Below are positions 27,041 to 36,933 of a stretch of 64,000 nt of DNA, one piece after another. The DNA is from CAWUEX02 sp963921305. GTDB lineage: Bacteria; Pseudomonadota; Alphaproteobacteria; Rhodospirillales; Rhodospirillaceae. The notes beneath the pieces were generated by a model. The model was not told where the DNA came from, did no database searches, and saw nothing but the letters and a program-made list of their open reading frames with translations. Position 1 is the first letter of the stretch. Each line of letters starts with the position of its first letter. A program made the position numbers and the translations under genes. The stretch covers positions 3,596,001-3,660,000 of the forward strand of contig CAWUEX030000002.1 in NCBI GenBank assembly GCA_963921305.4. Reading direction: 5' to 3'.

Positions 27041-28063
27041 TCAGGCCACGGCTTCAAGAAGCGAGGCCACTTCGAATGAGGCCTCTTTGAGATCGATATC
27101 AATGCGCGGCTGGCCCCGGTAGACGTTCAGAGCCGTCATAGCCGTTTGCGCCCGCGCCGACATAACCGAGACACCGCCTGCGACCTCTTTCATCTCATCC
27201 ATGTCTCCGCTGCAGTGCAAAGCCACGTCACATCCGGCAGCGAGGCACTGCGCAGCCCGGTCAGAGAACGAGCCACTCAGAGCCTTCATGCCGAGGTCGT
27301 CACTGAACAATAGACCGTCGAAGCCGATATCGCTGCGAATAACCTCGCCGATGACGGATTTGGAAAGGGTCGCGACCGCTCCCGGCGCGTAGGCATCATA
27401 GACGACATGGGCTGTCATCCCGGCCACCGGCAGCCCGGCGGCTTCTTTGAATGGCACCAGATCCTGGTTTGCGAGTTCGTCTGACGAGGCCGAGACGTCC
27501 GGCAGCTTCTCATGGCTATCGACGAGAGCCCGGCCATGCCCCGGCAGGTGCTTGATGACGGGGACAACACCTAAATCCATGAGCCCTTCGCAGGCAGATA
27601 TGGCCAGACCGGCCACCACGGCGGGGTCTTCGGACAGCGCCCGATTGCCGATGATGTCATGGGCGCCAGGAACAGGCACATCAAGGCACGGCGCACAGTC
27701 GACGTCGATGCCGAGCGCAGCCAGTTCTACTGCGATGGCCTGCATGTTCAGACGCACGGCGCGTTGCGCCGCTTCAGGGTCATGGACATGTAGGTCACCG
27801 AACACCCGCATCGGCGGGGCAGAGCGCCAGTGGGGCGGCCTAAGGCGTTGGACCCGCCCGCCCTCCTGATCGATCAGGACCGGCGCAGATCGTCCGACGG
27901 TTTGCCGCAGATCATCCACCAGGGCGCGGACCTGATCTGGCGTCTCGATATTGCGCGCGAACAGAATGAAGCCGAGGGGATCGGCTTCACGGAAGAAGGC
28001 GCGCTCGTCTTCGGATAAGCGCTCGGCGGCGCAGCCGAACACAACAGCGTTTGGCGCGGTCAC
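27041..28063 (-). CDS. nagZ: Beta-N-acetylhexosaminidase NagZ
   Basis: A 340-residue cytoplasmic GH3 enzyme that removes GlcNAc from anhydro-muropeptides in wall recycling. The hallmark KHLPGHGRALVDSHEKLP carries the catalytic His and Asp loop, and GLLFSDDLGMKALSG the nucleophile Asp. It is close to the SPOR gene (4 bases) and the site-2 protease gene. Confidence 0.95.
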   Translation of the reverse strand: MTAPNAVVFGCAAERLSEDERAFFREADPLGFILFARNIETPDQVRALVDDLRQTVGRSAPVLIDQEGGRVQRLRPPHWRSAPPMRVFGDLHVHDPEAAQRAVRLNMQAIAVELAALGIDVDCAPCLDVPVPGAHDIIGNRALSEDPAVVAGLAISACEGLMDLGVVPVIKHLPGHGRALVDSHEKLPDVSASSDELANQDLVPFKEAAGLPVAGMTAHVVYDAYAPGAVATLSKSVIGEVIRSDIGFDGLLFSDDLGMKALSGSFSDRAAQCLAAGCDVALHCSGDMDEMKEVAGGVSVMSARAQTAMTALNVYRGQPRIDIDLKEASFEVASLLEAVA

Positions 28064-28067
28064 GATC

Positions 28068-28964
28068 CTATTCGTTGCGGACTACCAGGCAGCCGACGCT
28101 TTGGGCCGCCAGCGCGCCACACACCTCTTCGGCGGCGGGACGGTCGCTCAGCGGACCGGCGCGGAGACGATAGAAAATGCCCCGCTCACCCAAGTCGGCC
28201 CGGACTATGACCGGTTTGAGATTGCCAAGGATGTCAGGATAGCGGGTCGACACCCGTCGCCATTCCCCCTCCGCCGCCTCTTCCGTGCGGACCGCGGCAA
28301 TTTGAATCAGATAGTCGCCGGTGATGGCCGCGACGGCCGTCTCAAGCGGGTCCTGTGCGGAGGGTTGGGGTTGCGCTTCAGTTGGCGGCGCTGGGGCGGA
28401 CGCGGGTTCCGGGACGGCAGCCACCAGTGCAGGCGCTGACTCTGGCGCGGAAGCGGGAACAGGCTCTGATACCGTTTCGGGCTCCAGAGTGGCCGGGACC
28501 TGCTCTGGTGTTCTCACGGCAGGTGGGGCTTCAACCGTCTCGGTTTCAGGTTGGGCAGTCTCCGGCGCGCGCGGCGTTTCCGGCGGCGGCAGGATATTCT
28601 CCGCACCGGGCGCCGGCGCATCTCCACCGACACGCTCATAGACCAGCTTATCTTGATTGGCCACTTCCATGCCGCCGGGGTCGTCAGGCTGAACTTTGTA
28701 GGGTTCGGGTTGCGGAACGATCAGCGGTGCCTCAGCGGTGTTACGTCCGCTGCCGGGGGCAAAAACAGTCCAGGCCGCAAATCCGGCGATGACCGCGCCG
28801 ACGACCACACCGACAGCCGGGCCGATGGTGCGGCCTTTACCGTCAGACTTATCCCGGCCGTAATACTCATCGTCGAACACGGGATCGGTGAACGATCCGC
28901 CCTCGCCTCTGTCGTCACTTTGCCGCACGGGCTGAGGCATACCTGACCGGGGTCGGGACATCAC
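28068..28964 (-). CDS. SPOR domain-containing inner-membrane protein
   Basis: A 298-residue bitopic protein. A short cytoplasmic head is followed by one helix (VGVVVGAVIAGFAAWTVF, near residues 50-67), a long Pro/Ala/Glu-rich linker (about 90-215) and a C-terminal SPOR domain (about residues 220-298, including DYLIQIAAVRTEEAAEGEWRR). SPOR domains bind septal peptidoglycan stripped of peptides, so a division role is likely. Its start overlaps the argS stop, and nagZ follows. Confidence 0.9.
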   Translation of the reverse strand: MMSRPRSGMPQPVRQSDDRGEGGSFTDPVFDDEYYGRDKSDGKGRTIGPAVGVVVGAVIAGFAAWTVFAPGSGRNTAEAPLIVPQPEPYKVQPDDPGGMEVANQDKLVYERVGGDAPAPGAENILPPPETPRAPETAQPETETVEAPPAVRTPEQVPATLEPETVSEPVPASAPESAPALVAAVPEPASAPAPPTEAQPQPSAQDPLETAVAAITGDYLIQIAAVRTEEAAEGEWRRVSTRYPDILGNLKPVIVRADLGERGIFYRLRAGPLSDRPAAEEVCGALAAQSVGCLVVRNE

Positions 28965-30736
28965 CGCATCTCCTTGACTGGCGTTACGCAGAATACCTGC
29001 AGCCCTGACGCTATCACCACGGCGACAGCGCGGACAAGCGCGAGGCGGGCGCGGGTTGTCGCCTCATCATCGGGCAAAAGGAAGCGCAACTCGGCATTTT
29101 CGTTACCCCGGTTCCATAGCGCGTGAAGCTGGGAAGCGAGGTCATACAGATAAAACGCCAGGCGATGGGGTTCGTGCGCCTGAGCCGCCGCTTCGACCGT
29201 GCGCGGCCAGGCCGCCACCATGCGCATAAGCGCCAGCTCGTCATCATCGCCGCAGAGACCGAGGTCCGTTTTAGCCAGCGCGGCGTCGGACAGGTCGCTG
29301 CCGGCAAACGTCTCCGCCGCATGGCGCATCACTGAGTGAATGCGGGCATGGGCGTATTGAACATAGAACACCGGATTGTCGCGCGACTTCTCGGTCACCT
29401 TGGCGTAGTCAAAATCCAGCGGCGCATCGTTTTTGCGGGTCAGCATGATGAAGCGCACGACGTCTTTGCCGACAGCGTCGATGAGATCGCGCAACGTGAC
29501 GAAGGTCCCAGCCCGCTTGGACATGCGCACAGGCTCGCCGTTGTCGAAGAGCTTCACCAGCTGGCAGAGCTTGATGTCGAGCGTGCCCTCGCCGCCGGAT
29601 AAAGCCTTTACCCCCGCCTGCATGCGTTTGACGTAGCCGCCGTGATCGGCGCCCCAGACATCGATCATCTCAGCGAAGCCACGGTCGAACTTATCGCGGT
29701 GATAGGCCACGTCGGACGCGAAGTAGGTCCAGGTGCCGTCGGATTTCTGAAACGGCCGGTCGATGTCGTCGCCGAATTCCGTCGACTTGAACAGCATCTG
29801 CGGCCGGGGTTCCCAGTCATCCGGCTTTTTGCCTTTCGGAGGCTCAAGAACGCCGGTGTAGACCAGACCGTCTTTCTCAAGGCCGGCAATCGCTGCATCG
29901 ACCCGGCCCGCCTCGACCAGAGTGCGCTCCGACGTGAATACGTCCTGCTCTACCCCAAGCGCGGCAAGGTCATCGCGGATCATGTCCATCATGGCATCGA
30001 CGGCAAAGGTGCGCAGCGGTTCGAGCCATTCGCTGTCCGGCACGCTGGCCCACTTGTGGGCGTCCCGCGCCACCAGAGCCTGGGCGGCCTCAATCAGATA
30101 ATCGCCGGCGTACTCGACCTCCCCGGCAGCGACGGCGGCTTGGAAATCGTCCTCGGTTTTGAGCTCTAGCGCCTGGAGGTAACGGAGGTGCAGCGCGCGC
30201 GCCAGGGAGTCCACCTGAGCCCCCGCATCGTTGATGTAATACTCCTTGGTGACGGCAAAACCGGCCTTGTCCAGAAGCGCTGCCAAAGCATCGCCAAACA
30301 CCGCCCCGCGCGCATGGCCCACATGCATCGGCCCGGTGGGGTTGGCAGAGACGTATTCGACGTTCACGGGCGTCTCGCCGCCGATGGTGCTATCGCCAAA
30401 CGCCACACCCGCACCCAAGACATGGCGGACAACATCACGCCACACCGACGCTTCGAGGCGTAGATTGATGAAGCCGGGTCCGGCGATCTCAGCCTCGGAT
30501 ATTTCGTCCGTCTCCGACAAACGGGAAACCAGCTTCTCAGCCACGTCGCGGGGTTTCATCCCCGCTGGCTTAGCCAGCACCATGGCGGCGTTGGTCGCGA
30601 CATCCCCATGGGCCGCATCGCGCGGCGGCTCTGCCGTGACCGGGTCAATGTTAAGACCGTCCGGCAAGCCCCCGGCGGCAACCTCGGCCTCAATGGCCGC
30701 GATGATCTTATCTCTGGTGGTCGCGAAAACGTTCAT
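28961..30736 (-). CDS. argS: Arginyl-tRNA synthetase
   Basis: A 591-residue class I synthetase for tRNA-Arg. The HIGH-type signature is SANPTGPMHVGHARGAVFGD near residue 135. The MRMSKRAGTFVTLRDL segment is the KMSKS region, and the anticodon-binding C-terminus is present. The start overlaps the dgt stop, and the SPOR gene overlaps its end, making a tightly coupled set. Confidence 0.96.
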   Translation of the reverse strand: MNVFATTRDKIIAAIEAEVAAGGLPDGLNIDPVTAEPPRDAAHGDVATNAAMVLAKPAGMKPRDVAEKLVSRLSETDEISEAEIAGPGFINLRLEASVWRDVVRHVLGAGVAFGDSTIGGETPVNVEYVSANPTGPMHVGHARGAVFGDALAALLDKAGFAVTKEYYINDAGAQVDSLARALHLRYLQALELKTEDDFQAAVAAGEVEYAGDYLIEAAQALVARDAHKWASVPDSEWLEPLRTFAVDAMMDMIRDDLAALGVEQDVFTSERTLVEAGRVDAAIAGLEKDGLVYTGVLEPPKGKKPDDWEPRPQMLFKSTEFGDDIDRPFQKSDGTWTYFASDVAYHRDKFDRGFAEMIDVWGADHGGYVKRMQAGVKALSGGEGTLDIKLCQLVKLFDNGEPVRMSKRAGTFVTLRDLIDAVGKDVVRFIMLTRKNDAPLDFDYAKVTEKSRDNPVFYVQYAHARIHSVMRHAAETFAGSDLSDAALAKTDLGLCGDDDELALMRMVAAWPRTVEAAAQAHEPHRLAFYLYDLASQLHALWNRGNENAELRFLLPDDEATTRARLALVRAVAVVIASGLQVFCVTPVKEMR

Positions 30737-31926
30737 AGGGTCGTGTCTGCGTTAAACAAGCGGCGGTGTTCCTTCACCGCGAAACGGTCGGTCATACCCG
30801 CGATGTAGTCGGCGACCCGGCGGGCCGTCTTCACACCGTCTGGCCCGTCCATGCCAGTTTGCCAGTCCTCAGGCAGCTTGTCTGGCGCGGTGAGCAACAA
30901 TTCAAAGATGTCCTTGACGATGGCCTTGGCCTTCTCGCGCGTGCGGTTGACGCGGTGGTGCTGGTACATATTTGGAAATAGAAAGCCCTTCAAGGCTTTA
31001 TCGTTCTCCGCCATCCCGCCAGAAAAGCTGACCAGCGTCATATCCAAGGCGTGCACATCTGCAGGCGCACCGGGCTTGAGGTCCGCGAAGCGAGCCGCGG
31101 TTTCGCGATAGACATCATTGACCATCTCACCGATGAGACGGCGGACGATCTCATGAATGCGGCGGGATACATCAAGGTCAGGAAAATCCGCTGCCACATC
31201 CCGTACCAGTGGTCCGACAAGGGGCAATTCAGCCAGATCGTCGAGCGTGAAGAGGTCGGCGCGCAGGCCGTCGTCAATGTCGTGGGCATTGTAGGCGATG
31301 TCGTCGGCCAGCGCTGCGACCTGGGCTTCCGCCGAGGCGAAACGATCGAGTTCCAGGTCATGCTGATCGTTGTACTCGACGATGGCCAGGGGCACGGCGT
31401 CATGACCATGCGGCCCGGTCAGCGGACCGTTGTGCTTGACCAACCCTTCCAAGGTTTCCCAGGTAAGATTGAGGCCATCGAAGTGCGGATACTTTTGCTC
31501 CAGCTTGGTGACGATGCGTAGGGCCTGGGCGTTGTGGTCGAAGCCGTTGTAGGCCGCCATGCACTCCTGCAGCACATCCTCGCCGGCATGGCCGAAGCAG
31601 GTGTGACCGAGGTCGTGGGCCAAGGCGAGCGTCTCTGCCAGATCTTCGTTCAGACCCAGAAACCGGCTGATGGAGCGGGCGATCTGAGCGACTTCTAGAC
31701 TGTGAGTCAGACGGGTACGGTAGTTGTCACCCTCATGATAGACAAACACCTGGGTCTTGTATTTGAGGCGGCGGAAGGCGCTGGAATGGATCAGGCGGTC
31801 CCGGTCGCGCTGAAACGGCGAGCGCGTTTCCGCCTCTGCTTCCGGGTAAAATCGGCCTCGGGACGCGGCAGGATCGGCGGCGATGCCGGCCAGAATGCCG
31901 TGCAGGCGGGATAGGTCTGAGCTCAT
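30733..31926 (-). CDS. dgt: Deoxyguanosinetriphosphate triphosphohydrolase-like protein
   Basis: A 397-residue HD-domain hydrolase that removes triphosphate from dNTPs. The metal motif is visible as H..HD..D: RLTHSLEVAQIARS, LAHDLGHTCFGHAGED, then ALADDIAYNAHDIDDGLRA. The N-terminal SRGRFYPEAEAETRSPFQRDRDRLIHSSAFRRLKYKTQV stretch is typical. I chose the ATG at 31926 (MSSDLSRLH). It heads the minus-strand block. Confidence 0.93.
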   Translation of the reverse strand: MSSDLSRLHGILAGIAADPAASRGRFYPEAEAETRSPFQRDRDRLIHSSAFRRLKYKTQVFVYHEGDNYRTRLTHSLEVAQIARSISRFLGLNEDLAETLALAHDLGHTCFGHAGEDVLQECMAAYNGFDHNAQALRIVTKLEQKYPHFDGLNLTWETLEGLVKHNGPLTGPHGHDAVPLAIVEYNDQHDLELDRFASAEAQVAALADDIAYNAHDIDDGLRADLFTLDDLAELPLVGPLVRDVAADFPDLDVSRRIHEIVRRLIGEMVNDVYRETAARFADLKPGAPADVHALDMTLVSFSGGMAENDKALKGFLFPNMYQHHRVNRTREKAKAIVKDIFELLLTAPDKLPEDWQTGMDGPDGVKTARRVADYIAGMTDRFAVKEHRRLFNADTTL

Positions 31927-32004
31927 GGCCGGGACCCTACAAGACGCCCGGAATTCAGGCAATCAGCGGGCTTCCTTGAAGAATGGCGGCCTGAAGACTA
32001 AATT

Positions 32005-32382
32005 ATGGCCACCAAACACAGAGTACCAAGACCCATGAACGACGCCAGCACCCGCCCCACCATCGTCCTGAAAGAAAGCGCTGCCGAACGCGTGAAGGCG
32101 CTGATCGCCGAGGAAGGCGACGACAGCCTGATGCTACGTCTCAGCGTGTCTGGCGGTGGCTGCTCGGGATTTTCCTATGGGTTTAGTCTGGACAGCCAGA
32201 CCACTGGTGATGACGTGGTGTTCGAGTATCACGGCGTGAAACTGGTCACCGACGATATGTCGCTCGATCTGTTGGGCGGATCGGAAATCGATTACGTCGA
32301 AGACATGCTGGCCTCGTCCTTCCGGGTCAGCAATCCCAACGCCAGCTCGACCTGCGGCTGCGGCACCTCGTTCTCTCTTTAG
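32005..32382 (+). CDS. erpA: Iron-sulfur cluster insertion protein, A-type carrier (ErpA-like)
   Basis: A 125-residue A-type carrier that delivers Fe-S clusters. The three cysteines are in place: GGGCSGFSYGF and, at the end, STCGCGTSFSL. The start could be 32005 or the ATG at 32035 (MNDASTRP); neither has a strong ribosome site. It diverges from dgt and its stop overlaps the stop of the convergent HENEH gene by four bases. Confidence 0.9.
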   Translation: MATKHRVPRPMNDASTRPTIVLKESAAERVKALIAEEGDDSLMLRLSVSGGGCSGFSYGFSLDSQTTGDDVVFEYHGVKLVTDDMSLDLLGGSEIDYVEDMLASSFRVSNPNASSTCGCGTSFSL

Positions 32383-33065
32383 AAATTCCGATACGCATCC
32401 CAATTGCTGCACAGCTCCTGGAGCGCCAGGTAGTTGCCCTGGGTGTCGATCCGCCCGTTGCGGCGGCGGCTCTCGGCTTCAAAGGCTTGGATGGTGGGCT
32501 GCAGCCGTTCTTGGAGCCGGGAGATCGCCAGATCGGTTCCCACTTCGATTGAGGGCGCGAAGACCGGTTCGAGATTGCGCAGCTCGCGTTCAATCGCACT
32601 GCGCATACGCCCGCCGAACTCCCGGATGAGATCACGGAAGATCGCAACGTGCTCGTTTTCGTGGTCGAGGATGGTGCGGTACTCGCAGCTCCCCGGCGGA
32701 TATTCGCTACCGACATAAACATCGAAGCGGCCGAACCCGAAGGTCGCCTCCATCTCCTGCAGATAAACACAGTAGCCGCTGCGCTGGCGCGGCACGGCAC
32801 GGGTGGCCGCGCCGAGGGACAGCAGGGTCTCTGCGTAGGTCAGGCCGATGGCGTTCTGGTGAGCGCGGGTAATGCGGTTGCCACGCACGGTGTAAAGCTG
32901 ACGCACTTCTTGAATGGAGCGGTCAAAGTGATAGGTCGGCTCAGAGAGTTGTGTCGAAAAGGAAAGACGGATGCCGTCGCGGTAGGGCTCACACAGCTGG
33001 GACTGCGCAGCGGCAGGCTGCGAAAAGCCCGCGAGAGACAACAAAACAAAAACAGCCCAGCGCAT
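32379..33065 (-). CDS. Secreted putative zinc metalloprotease-like protein with HENEH motif
   Basis: A 228-residue exported protein (signal ending PAAAQ). It has an HExxH-type motif, ILDHENEHVAIFRDLIREF near residue 137, as in DUF922-like predicted zinc proteases. Four cysteines (in QLCEPY, GYCVY, GSCEYR and ELCSNW) could form disulfides. The family is uncertain and activity is inferred only from the motif. Its 3' end overlaps erpA's, tail to tail. Confidence 0.68.
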   Translation of the reverse strand: MRWAVFVLLSLAGFSQPAAAQSQLCEPYRDGIRLSFSTQLSEPTYHFDRSIQEVRQLYTVRGNRITRAHQNAIGLTYAETLLSLGAATRAVPRQRSGYCVYLQEMEATFGFGRFDVYVGSEYPPGSCEYRTILDHENEHVAIFRDLIREFGGRMRSAIERELRNLEPVFAPSIEVGTDLAISRLQERLQPTIQAFEAESRRRNGRIDTQGNYLALQELCSNWDAYRNF

Positions 33066-33094
33066 GGCACAGCTTAGCGGGAACTTGGGCAGTC

Positions 33095-33172
33095 ATAAAG
33101 TTCGAGTCCGAAGCCGAAGCTCGGGGCAACCCATATAAAGTTCGGGCCCGAAGCCGAGGCTTCGGGCCCGAG
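33095..33172. repeat. Direct repeat with a perfect hairpin between the TonB receptor and HENEH genes
   Basis: Two near-identical 23-base copies (33095-33117 and 33135-33157, each starting ATAAAGTTCG and ending GAAGCCGA) differ at two bases. The second forms a perfect 14-bp stem (TCGGGCCCGAAGCC at 33142-33155 against 33158-33171) with a two-base loop. It may be a terminator for the TonB-receptor gene on the minus strand, although no T run follows, or a small repeat element. Confidence 0.7.
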
Positions 33173-33197
33173 GGATCCCCTCCCCTGTAGCAGGATC

Positions 33198-35780
33198 CTA
33201 GAACTTCACGTTGGTGCGAATACCGAACGTGCGTTTTTCTTGCGGTGTCAGGTTGTGACCTTGTGCGGTGAAGGCAAAATTACCTTGGTCAGAGAAGTCA
33301 ACGCCGCGGGAGCCGTTGATCCAGGTGTCTTCGTCGAACAAGTTGCGGACGAAGACTTCAATCCGCAGGTCTTCGCGTTCGATGCCGAAGCGGGCATTGG
33401 CCAGGAAGTAATCGTTAATCTGCGAGAGATTGGCGAACTCCAGCCAAATCTTACCCTTGTAGCTGACGTCACCGGAGACGTACCAATCCCAGCTGTTGCT
33501 GAGCGAGTCACGATAGGTGGTGACCACGTTGCCGAGCCACTTGGGATAGCGCGGTGCGGTCTTGCCCTTAAACTGAACGGCCGGTTCGGGAACGATCTGG
33601 ACCTCGCTGCGGTTGACCAGGTCTTTCCACTCATTCTTGTTGTAGCTGACATTCAGCTGAGCATCCCAGTTCTCGGTGAAGGCGAAGCCGCTTTCCAGTT
33701 CTACGCCATAAATTTTGGCGCTTCCGGGAACGCTTGCACCAATGGTGTTCGGGAACTCGTTAGGCACACCATCCTGGAAGTTGGGGTCGTCGGCATCGCG
33801 GAAGTATGTGAAGCGGATACCCGAAATCAGGTTATCCCACTCGTAGTAGTAACCCGTCAGGTTGAAGCGCAGACGACCATCCATGGCGGACTGCTTCCAA
33901 CCCAACTCAAGGGCATCCAGCTTTTGGGCCGGCGTGGACTCAAACAGGGATCCAACCTGGCTTTCGATCTGGTCGCACTCAGATGCTGTAGACGGCTGGC
34001 CACTGATTGGATCGATATAGGGCACCGTAAACGGCTGATCCGAGCAAATAACGATCGCGTTGTTGGTGTTGCCCGGCAGGTTGCCGCGCGACGCTTGCAG
34101 GTAAATCGTGGTCTCGTCGCTAGGCTTGTAGGTCAGGATTGCGCGCGGCGTCCATTCCTTGAAGCTGGCGGTGAAGTCCTGACTGAAAGTCCCGACGTTG
34201 ATGCCGGTCTTGCGGTCGTCCTGCTCGTAGCGAGCTTCAACGTCGAAGGTCAGTTGCTCGGTGATGTCATAGGAGACCGACCCGAACAGGCCCCACGTCT
34301 CTGCTTCCTGGTTAGCGCGGCCGGCCACGGTAAAGTTGCCTGGTCCGAGCGCACACGTGCCGAAACAGGCGGTGATGGCCAGGCCACCCCCGCCTTGGGT
34401 GAGGAATTCTTGATCGGTGTAGGACCCGCCGAAGACCCAGCGGAGCCGGCCCTCATCGGGAGACACAATCCTCGCTTCGACGGAATAGTCTTCGCCGGAC
34501 TGCGGGTCCGCCGACCACCAGCTTTCGACGTCGGTGCGGTCGAAGTCGAGCAGCCAGCCGGTCTTCACATCGTTATACCCGGCGACGACTGACAAGGTGT
34601 AGCCGTCCCAGAACTCGAAGTTGGTATTCAGCGAGTAGCGTTGGGTTTCGCGCTCAACGCCGAAGCCATCCAGCCTCGGAATCCCGTCGATGCCGATGAC
34701 CAGCGGATAGCGGTCAATGAACTGCTCGATCAGGAAATTCGGGCTGGCCTGCGGCGCACCGAAGCCGGTGCCGAATTCGCCATCGAACGGTGGGCGGACC
34801 TGATTAAAGATCGCCGGGAACAGAGTGGTGTTGACGCTGATGTCCGGCGCGGTGCCCTCACCTGGGTTCGGAACGATACCGCAGTGGTAGTTGCCGAGCG
34901 TCACCGTGACCGGATTAAAGTCTATGTCCAGGCCATCGTAGGACTGTCCAGCACAGGTTGGCGACACGAACGGGTCGCGCCAAAAGGCCTGCGCCGGGTG
35001 ACCGTCGTCATCCTTCTGATAGAAGGCGCGGAGTTTGATGTCCCAGTTCTCTGTCGGCTCAGCGTAGATCACACCGGAGATCGAGCGGGATGATTCCTTG
35101 CCGAGCGCACCGCCGTCGTTGGCGCGGTACATCGGGCCGTGGTGATAGAGGCGGGCGTTGATGCCGACCGCCAGCTTGTCTTCGACGATGGGAATAGACG
35201 TGTTGACGTTGAGATCATACTGATCGTAGGTCGCCGCGCTGGCGTCGATCTCAGCCGAAACCTCATCCAGGCTCGGGTTCTTGGTGATGTAGTTGATCGC
35301 GCCGGCGAAGGTGTTGCGCCCGAAGAAGGCTGACTGCGGGCCTTTGATGACCTCGATCCGCTCCAGGTCCTGAATGGGCAGCACGTTGGCCCCGCCCAGC
35401 GCGAACACGCCATCGACGAACAACGATGTTGCCTGAAGGTGCGGCAAGCTGCTGTTGGCGGTGACGCCGCGGATGCGGATGACCGAATTCAGGCGTCCGC
35501 CGACCCCGGTAGCCGACCGGCCGGTGAATTCAACACCCGCTGTCTGCAACAATACATCATCGAGGTTGCGGAAGCCCTGCCGCTTGATGTCTTCCGACGA
35601 AAACGCCGTGATCGACAGCGGAATGTCCTGCAAGCGCTCTTCACGTTTACGGGCGGTAACGACGATTTCCTCGACCGCGATCTGCTGAGCCACAGCCGGT
35701 GTCGAGATTGAGGCGCCCCCGGTCATCGCGACAGCGGCCGCGGTGCCGAGAAGAACGGACTTCACAGAACGGAATTGCAT
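33198..35780 (-). CDS. TonB-dependent outer-membrane receptor
   Basis: An 860-residue receptor. A signal peptide (residues 1 to about 32, ending AVAQQ) is followed by a TonB-box-like EEIVVTARKR, the plug domain (FRNLDDVLLQTAGVEF, then IEVIKGPQSAFFGRNTFAGAINYITK) and a 22-strand-type barrel ending ...GIRTNVKF with the terminal aromatic. Barrel sequence is like that of receptors for organic ligands in sphingomonads and relatives, but the ligand is unknown. No cognate transport genes adjoin. Confidence 0.93.
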   Translation of the reverse strand: MQFRSVKSVLLGTAAAVAMTGGASISTPAVAQQIAVEEIVVTARKREERLQDIPLSITAFSSEDIKRQGFRNLDDVLLQTAGVEFTGRSATGVGGRLNSVIRIRGVTANSSLPHLQATSLFVDGVFALGGANVLPIQDLERIEVIKGPQSAFFGRNTFAGAINYITKNPSLDEVSAEIDASAATYDQYDLNVNTSIPIVEDKLAVGINARLYHHGPMYRANDGGALGKESSRSISGVIYAEPTENWDIKLRAFYQKDDDGHPAQAFWRDPFVSPTCAGQSYDGLDIDFNPVTVTLGNYHCGIVPNPGEGTAPDISVNTTLFPAIFNQVRPPFDGEFGTGFGAPQASPNFLIEQFIDRYPLVIGIDGIPRLDGFGVERETQRYSLNTNFEFWDGYTLSVVAGYNDVKTGWLLDFDRTDVESWWSADPQSGEDYSVEARIVSPDEGRLRWVFGGSYTDQEFLTQGGGGLAITACFGTCALGPGNFTVAGRANQEAETWGLFGSVSYDITEQLTFDVEARYEQDDRKTGINVGTFSQDFTASFKEWTPRAILTYKPSDETTIYLQASRGNLPGNTNNAIVICSDQPFTVPYIDPISGQPSTASECDQIESQVGSLFESTPAQKLDALELGWKQSAMDGRLRFNLTGYYYEWDNLISGIRFTYFRDADDPNFQDGVPNEFPNTIGASVPGSAKIYGVELESGFAFTENWDAQLNVSYNKNEWKDLVNRSEVQIVPEPAVQFKGKTAPRYPKWLGNVVTTYRDSLSNSWDWYVSGDVSYKGKIWLEFANLSQINDYFLANARFGIEREDLRIEVFVRNLFDEDTWINGSRGVDFSDQGNFAFTAQGHNLTPQEKRTFGIRTNVKF

Positions 35781-35995
35781 GATGGACTCTCTCCCCCAGA
35801 GTTGAACGCTCAGTCTTTACGCCCTCCCAGCAAATGTGAACCGGGAAATTCACATACGTGTGACCTGGGCGCGATTTTTCCGGGGGCGTTGCAGATTTAC
35901 AACGCCTGTAAGTCCCTGTACCTAAGGCAAAACATTAGTCATCGTGCGGCGTTCACACATGTGGATGCCCCCGGCCAAACCTTGAGGCGACGCTC

Positions 35996-36775
35996 ATGAT
36001 CAAGATCGCAACCTGGAATGTTAACTCGGTCAAAGCGCGCCTGCCCCACGTGCTGGACTGGCTAAAAGACTTCGCACCGGACGTCGCCCTGCTGCAGGAA
36101 ATCAAGACCATCGACGAGAATTTCCCGCGCATGGAGATCGAGGACGCGGGCTATACGGTCGAGACCCACGGGCAGAAGACCTACAACGGCGTGGCGATCC
36201 TGGCGAAATCGCGCATTGAGGACGTGCACTGCGGTCTGCCGGGCGACGAGGAAGACGACCAAGCGCGCTACATCGAGGCGACCGTGTTCGACACCCTGCG
36301 GGTGGCGTCGATCTATCTGCCCAACGGCAATCCCATCGGCGGCCCGAAATTCGATTACAAATTGGCCTGGATGGACCGGCTGTTCAGCCATGTCCAGACC
36401 TGCCTTGGGGCCGAGGAACCCTATGTGTTCGGCGGAGATTACAACGTCATCCCCACCGACACGGATGTCTATGATGCGCAGAAATTCGCCGGCGACGCCC
36501 TGACCCAGCCGGAAAGCCGGGCGCGCTTCCAGGCGATCAAGCACCTGGGGCTGACCGACGCCCTGCGCACCTTCAACCATGCCCCGCATCAGTATTCCTA
36601 TTGGGACTACCAGGGCGGCGCCTGGCAGAAGGACAACGGCCTGCTGATCGACCACCTGCTGCTGTCGCCCCAGGCCGCCGACCGGCTGGAAGACGCCGGC
36701 ATCGACAAGACGCCGCGTGGCAAGGAGAAGGCCTCGGATCACACCCCGGTGTGGTGCACGCTGCGGGACGCCTGA
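35996..36775 (+). CDS. xthA: Exodeoxyribonuclease III
   Basis: A 259-residue AP endonuclease/exonuclease III. It opens MIKIATWNVNSVKARLPHVLDWL and shows LLQEIKTIDENFP, the YNGVAILAKS segment, the GGDYNVIPTDTDVYD metal site and a C-terminal SDHTPVWC carrying the catalytic Asp-His pair. It repairs abasic DNA. It stands alone, 215 bases from the TonB receptor start. Confidence 0.95.
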   Translation: MIKIATWNVNSVKARLPHVLDWLKDFAPDVALLQEIKTIDENFPRMEIEDAGYTVETHGQKTYNGVAILAKSRIEDVHCGLPGDEEDDQARYIEATVFDTLRVASIYLPNGNPIGGPKFDYKLAWMDRLFSHVQTCLGAEEPYVFGGDYNVIPTDTDVYDAQKFAGDALTQPESRARFQAIKHLGLTDALRTFNHAPHQYSYWDYQGGAWQKDNGLLIDHLLLSPQAADRLEDAGIDKTPRGKEKASDHTPVWCTLRDA

Positions 36776-36933
36776 GCGCCGGACAGAGCCTTAAAAAAAA
36801 TTCCGCGAGACTTAGTGAGGAACGAGCCCATGCACGAGCCCGTTACGCACTCTGAATCTAGTTGAGAGAGAACTCATAACATACTGGCAAATATAATATA
36901 TTTACATTTCTAAAGAACTGCCCATAGCGAGCA

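Noticed and set aside
33240..34592. 450-codon plus-strand frame opposite the TonB receptor
   Set aside because: It is antisense to a well-matched receptor, with no motif or signal.
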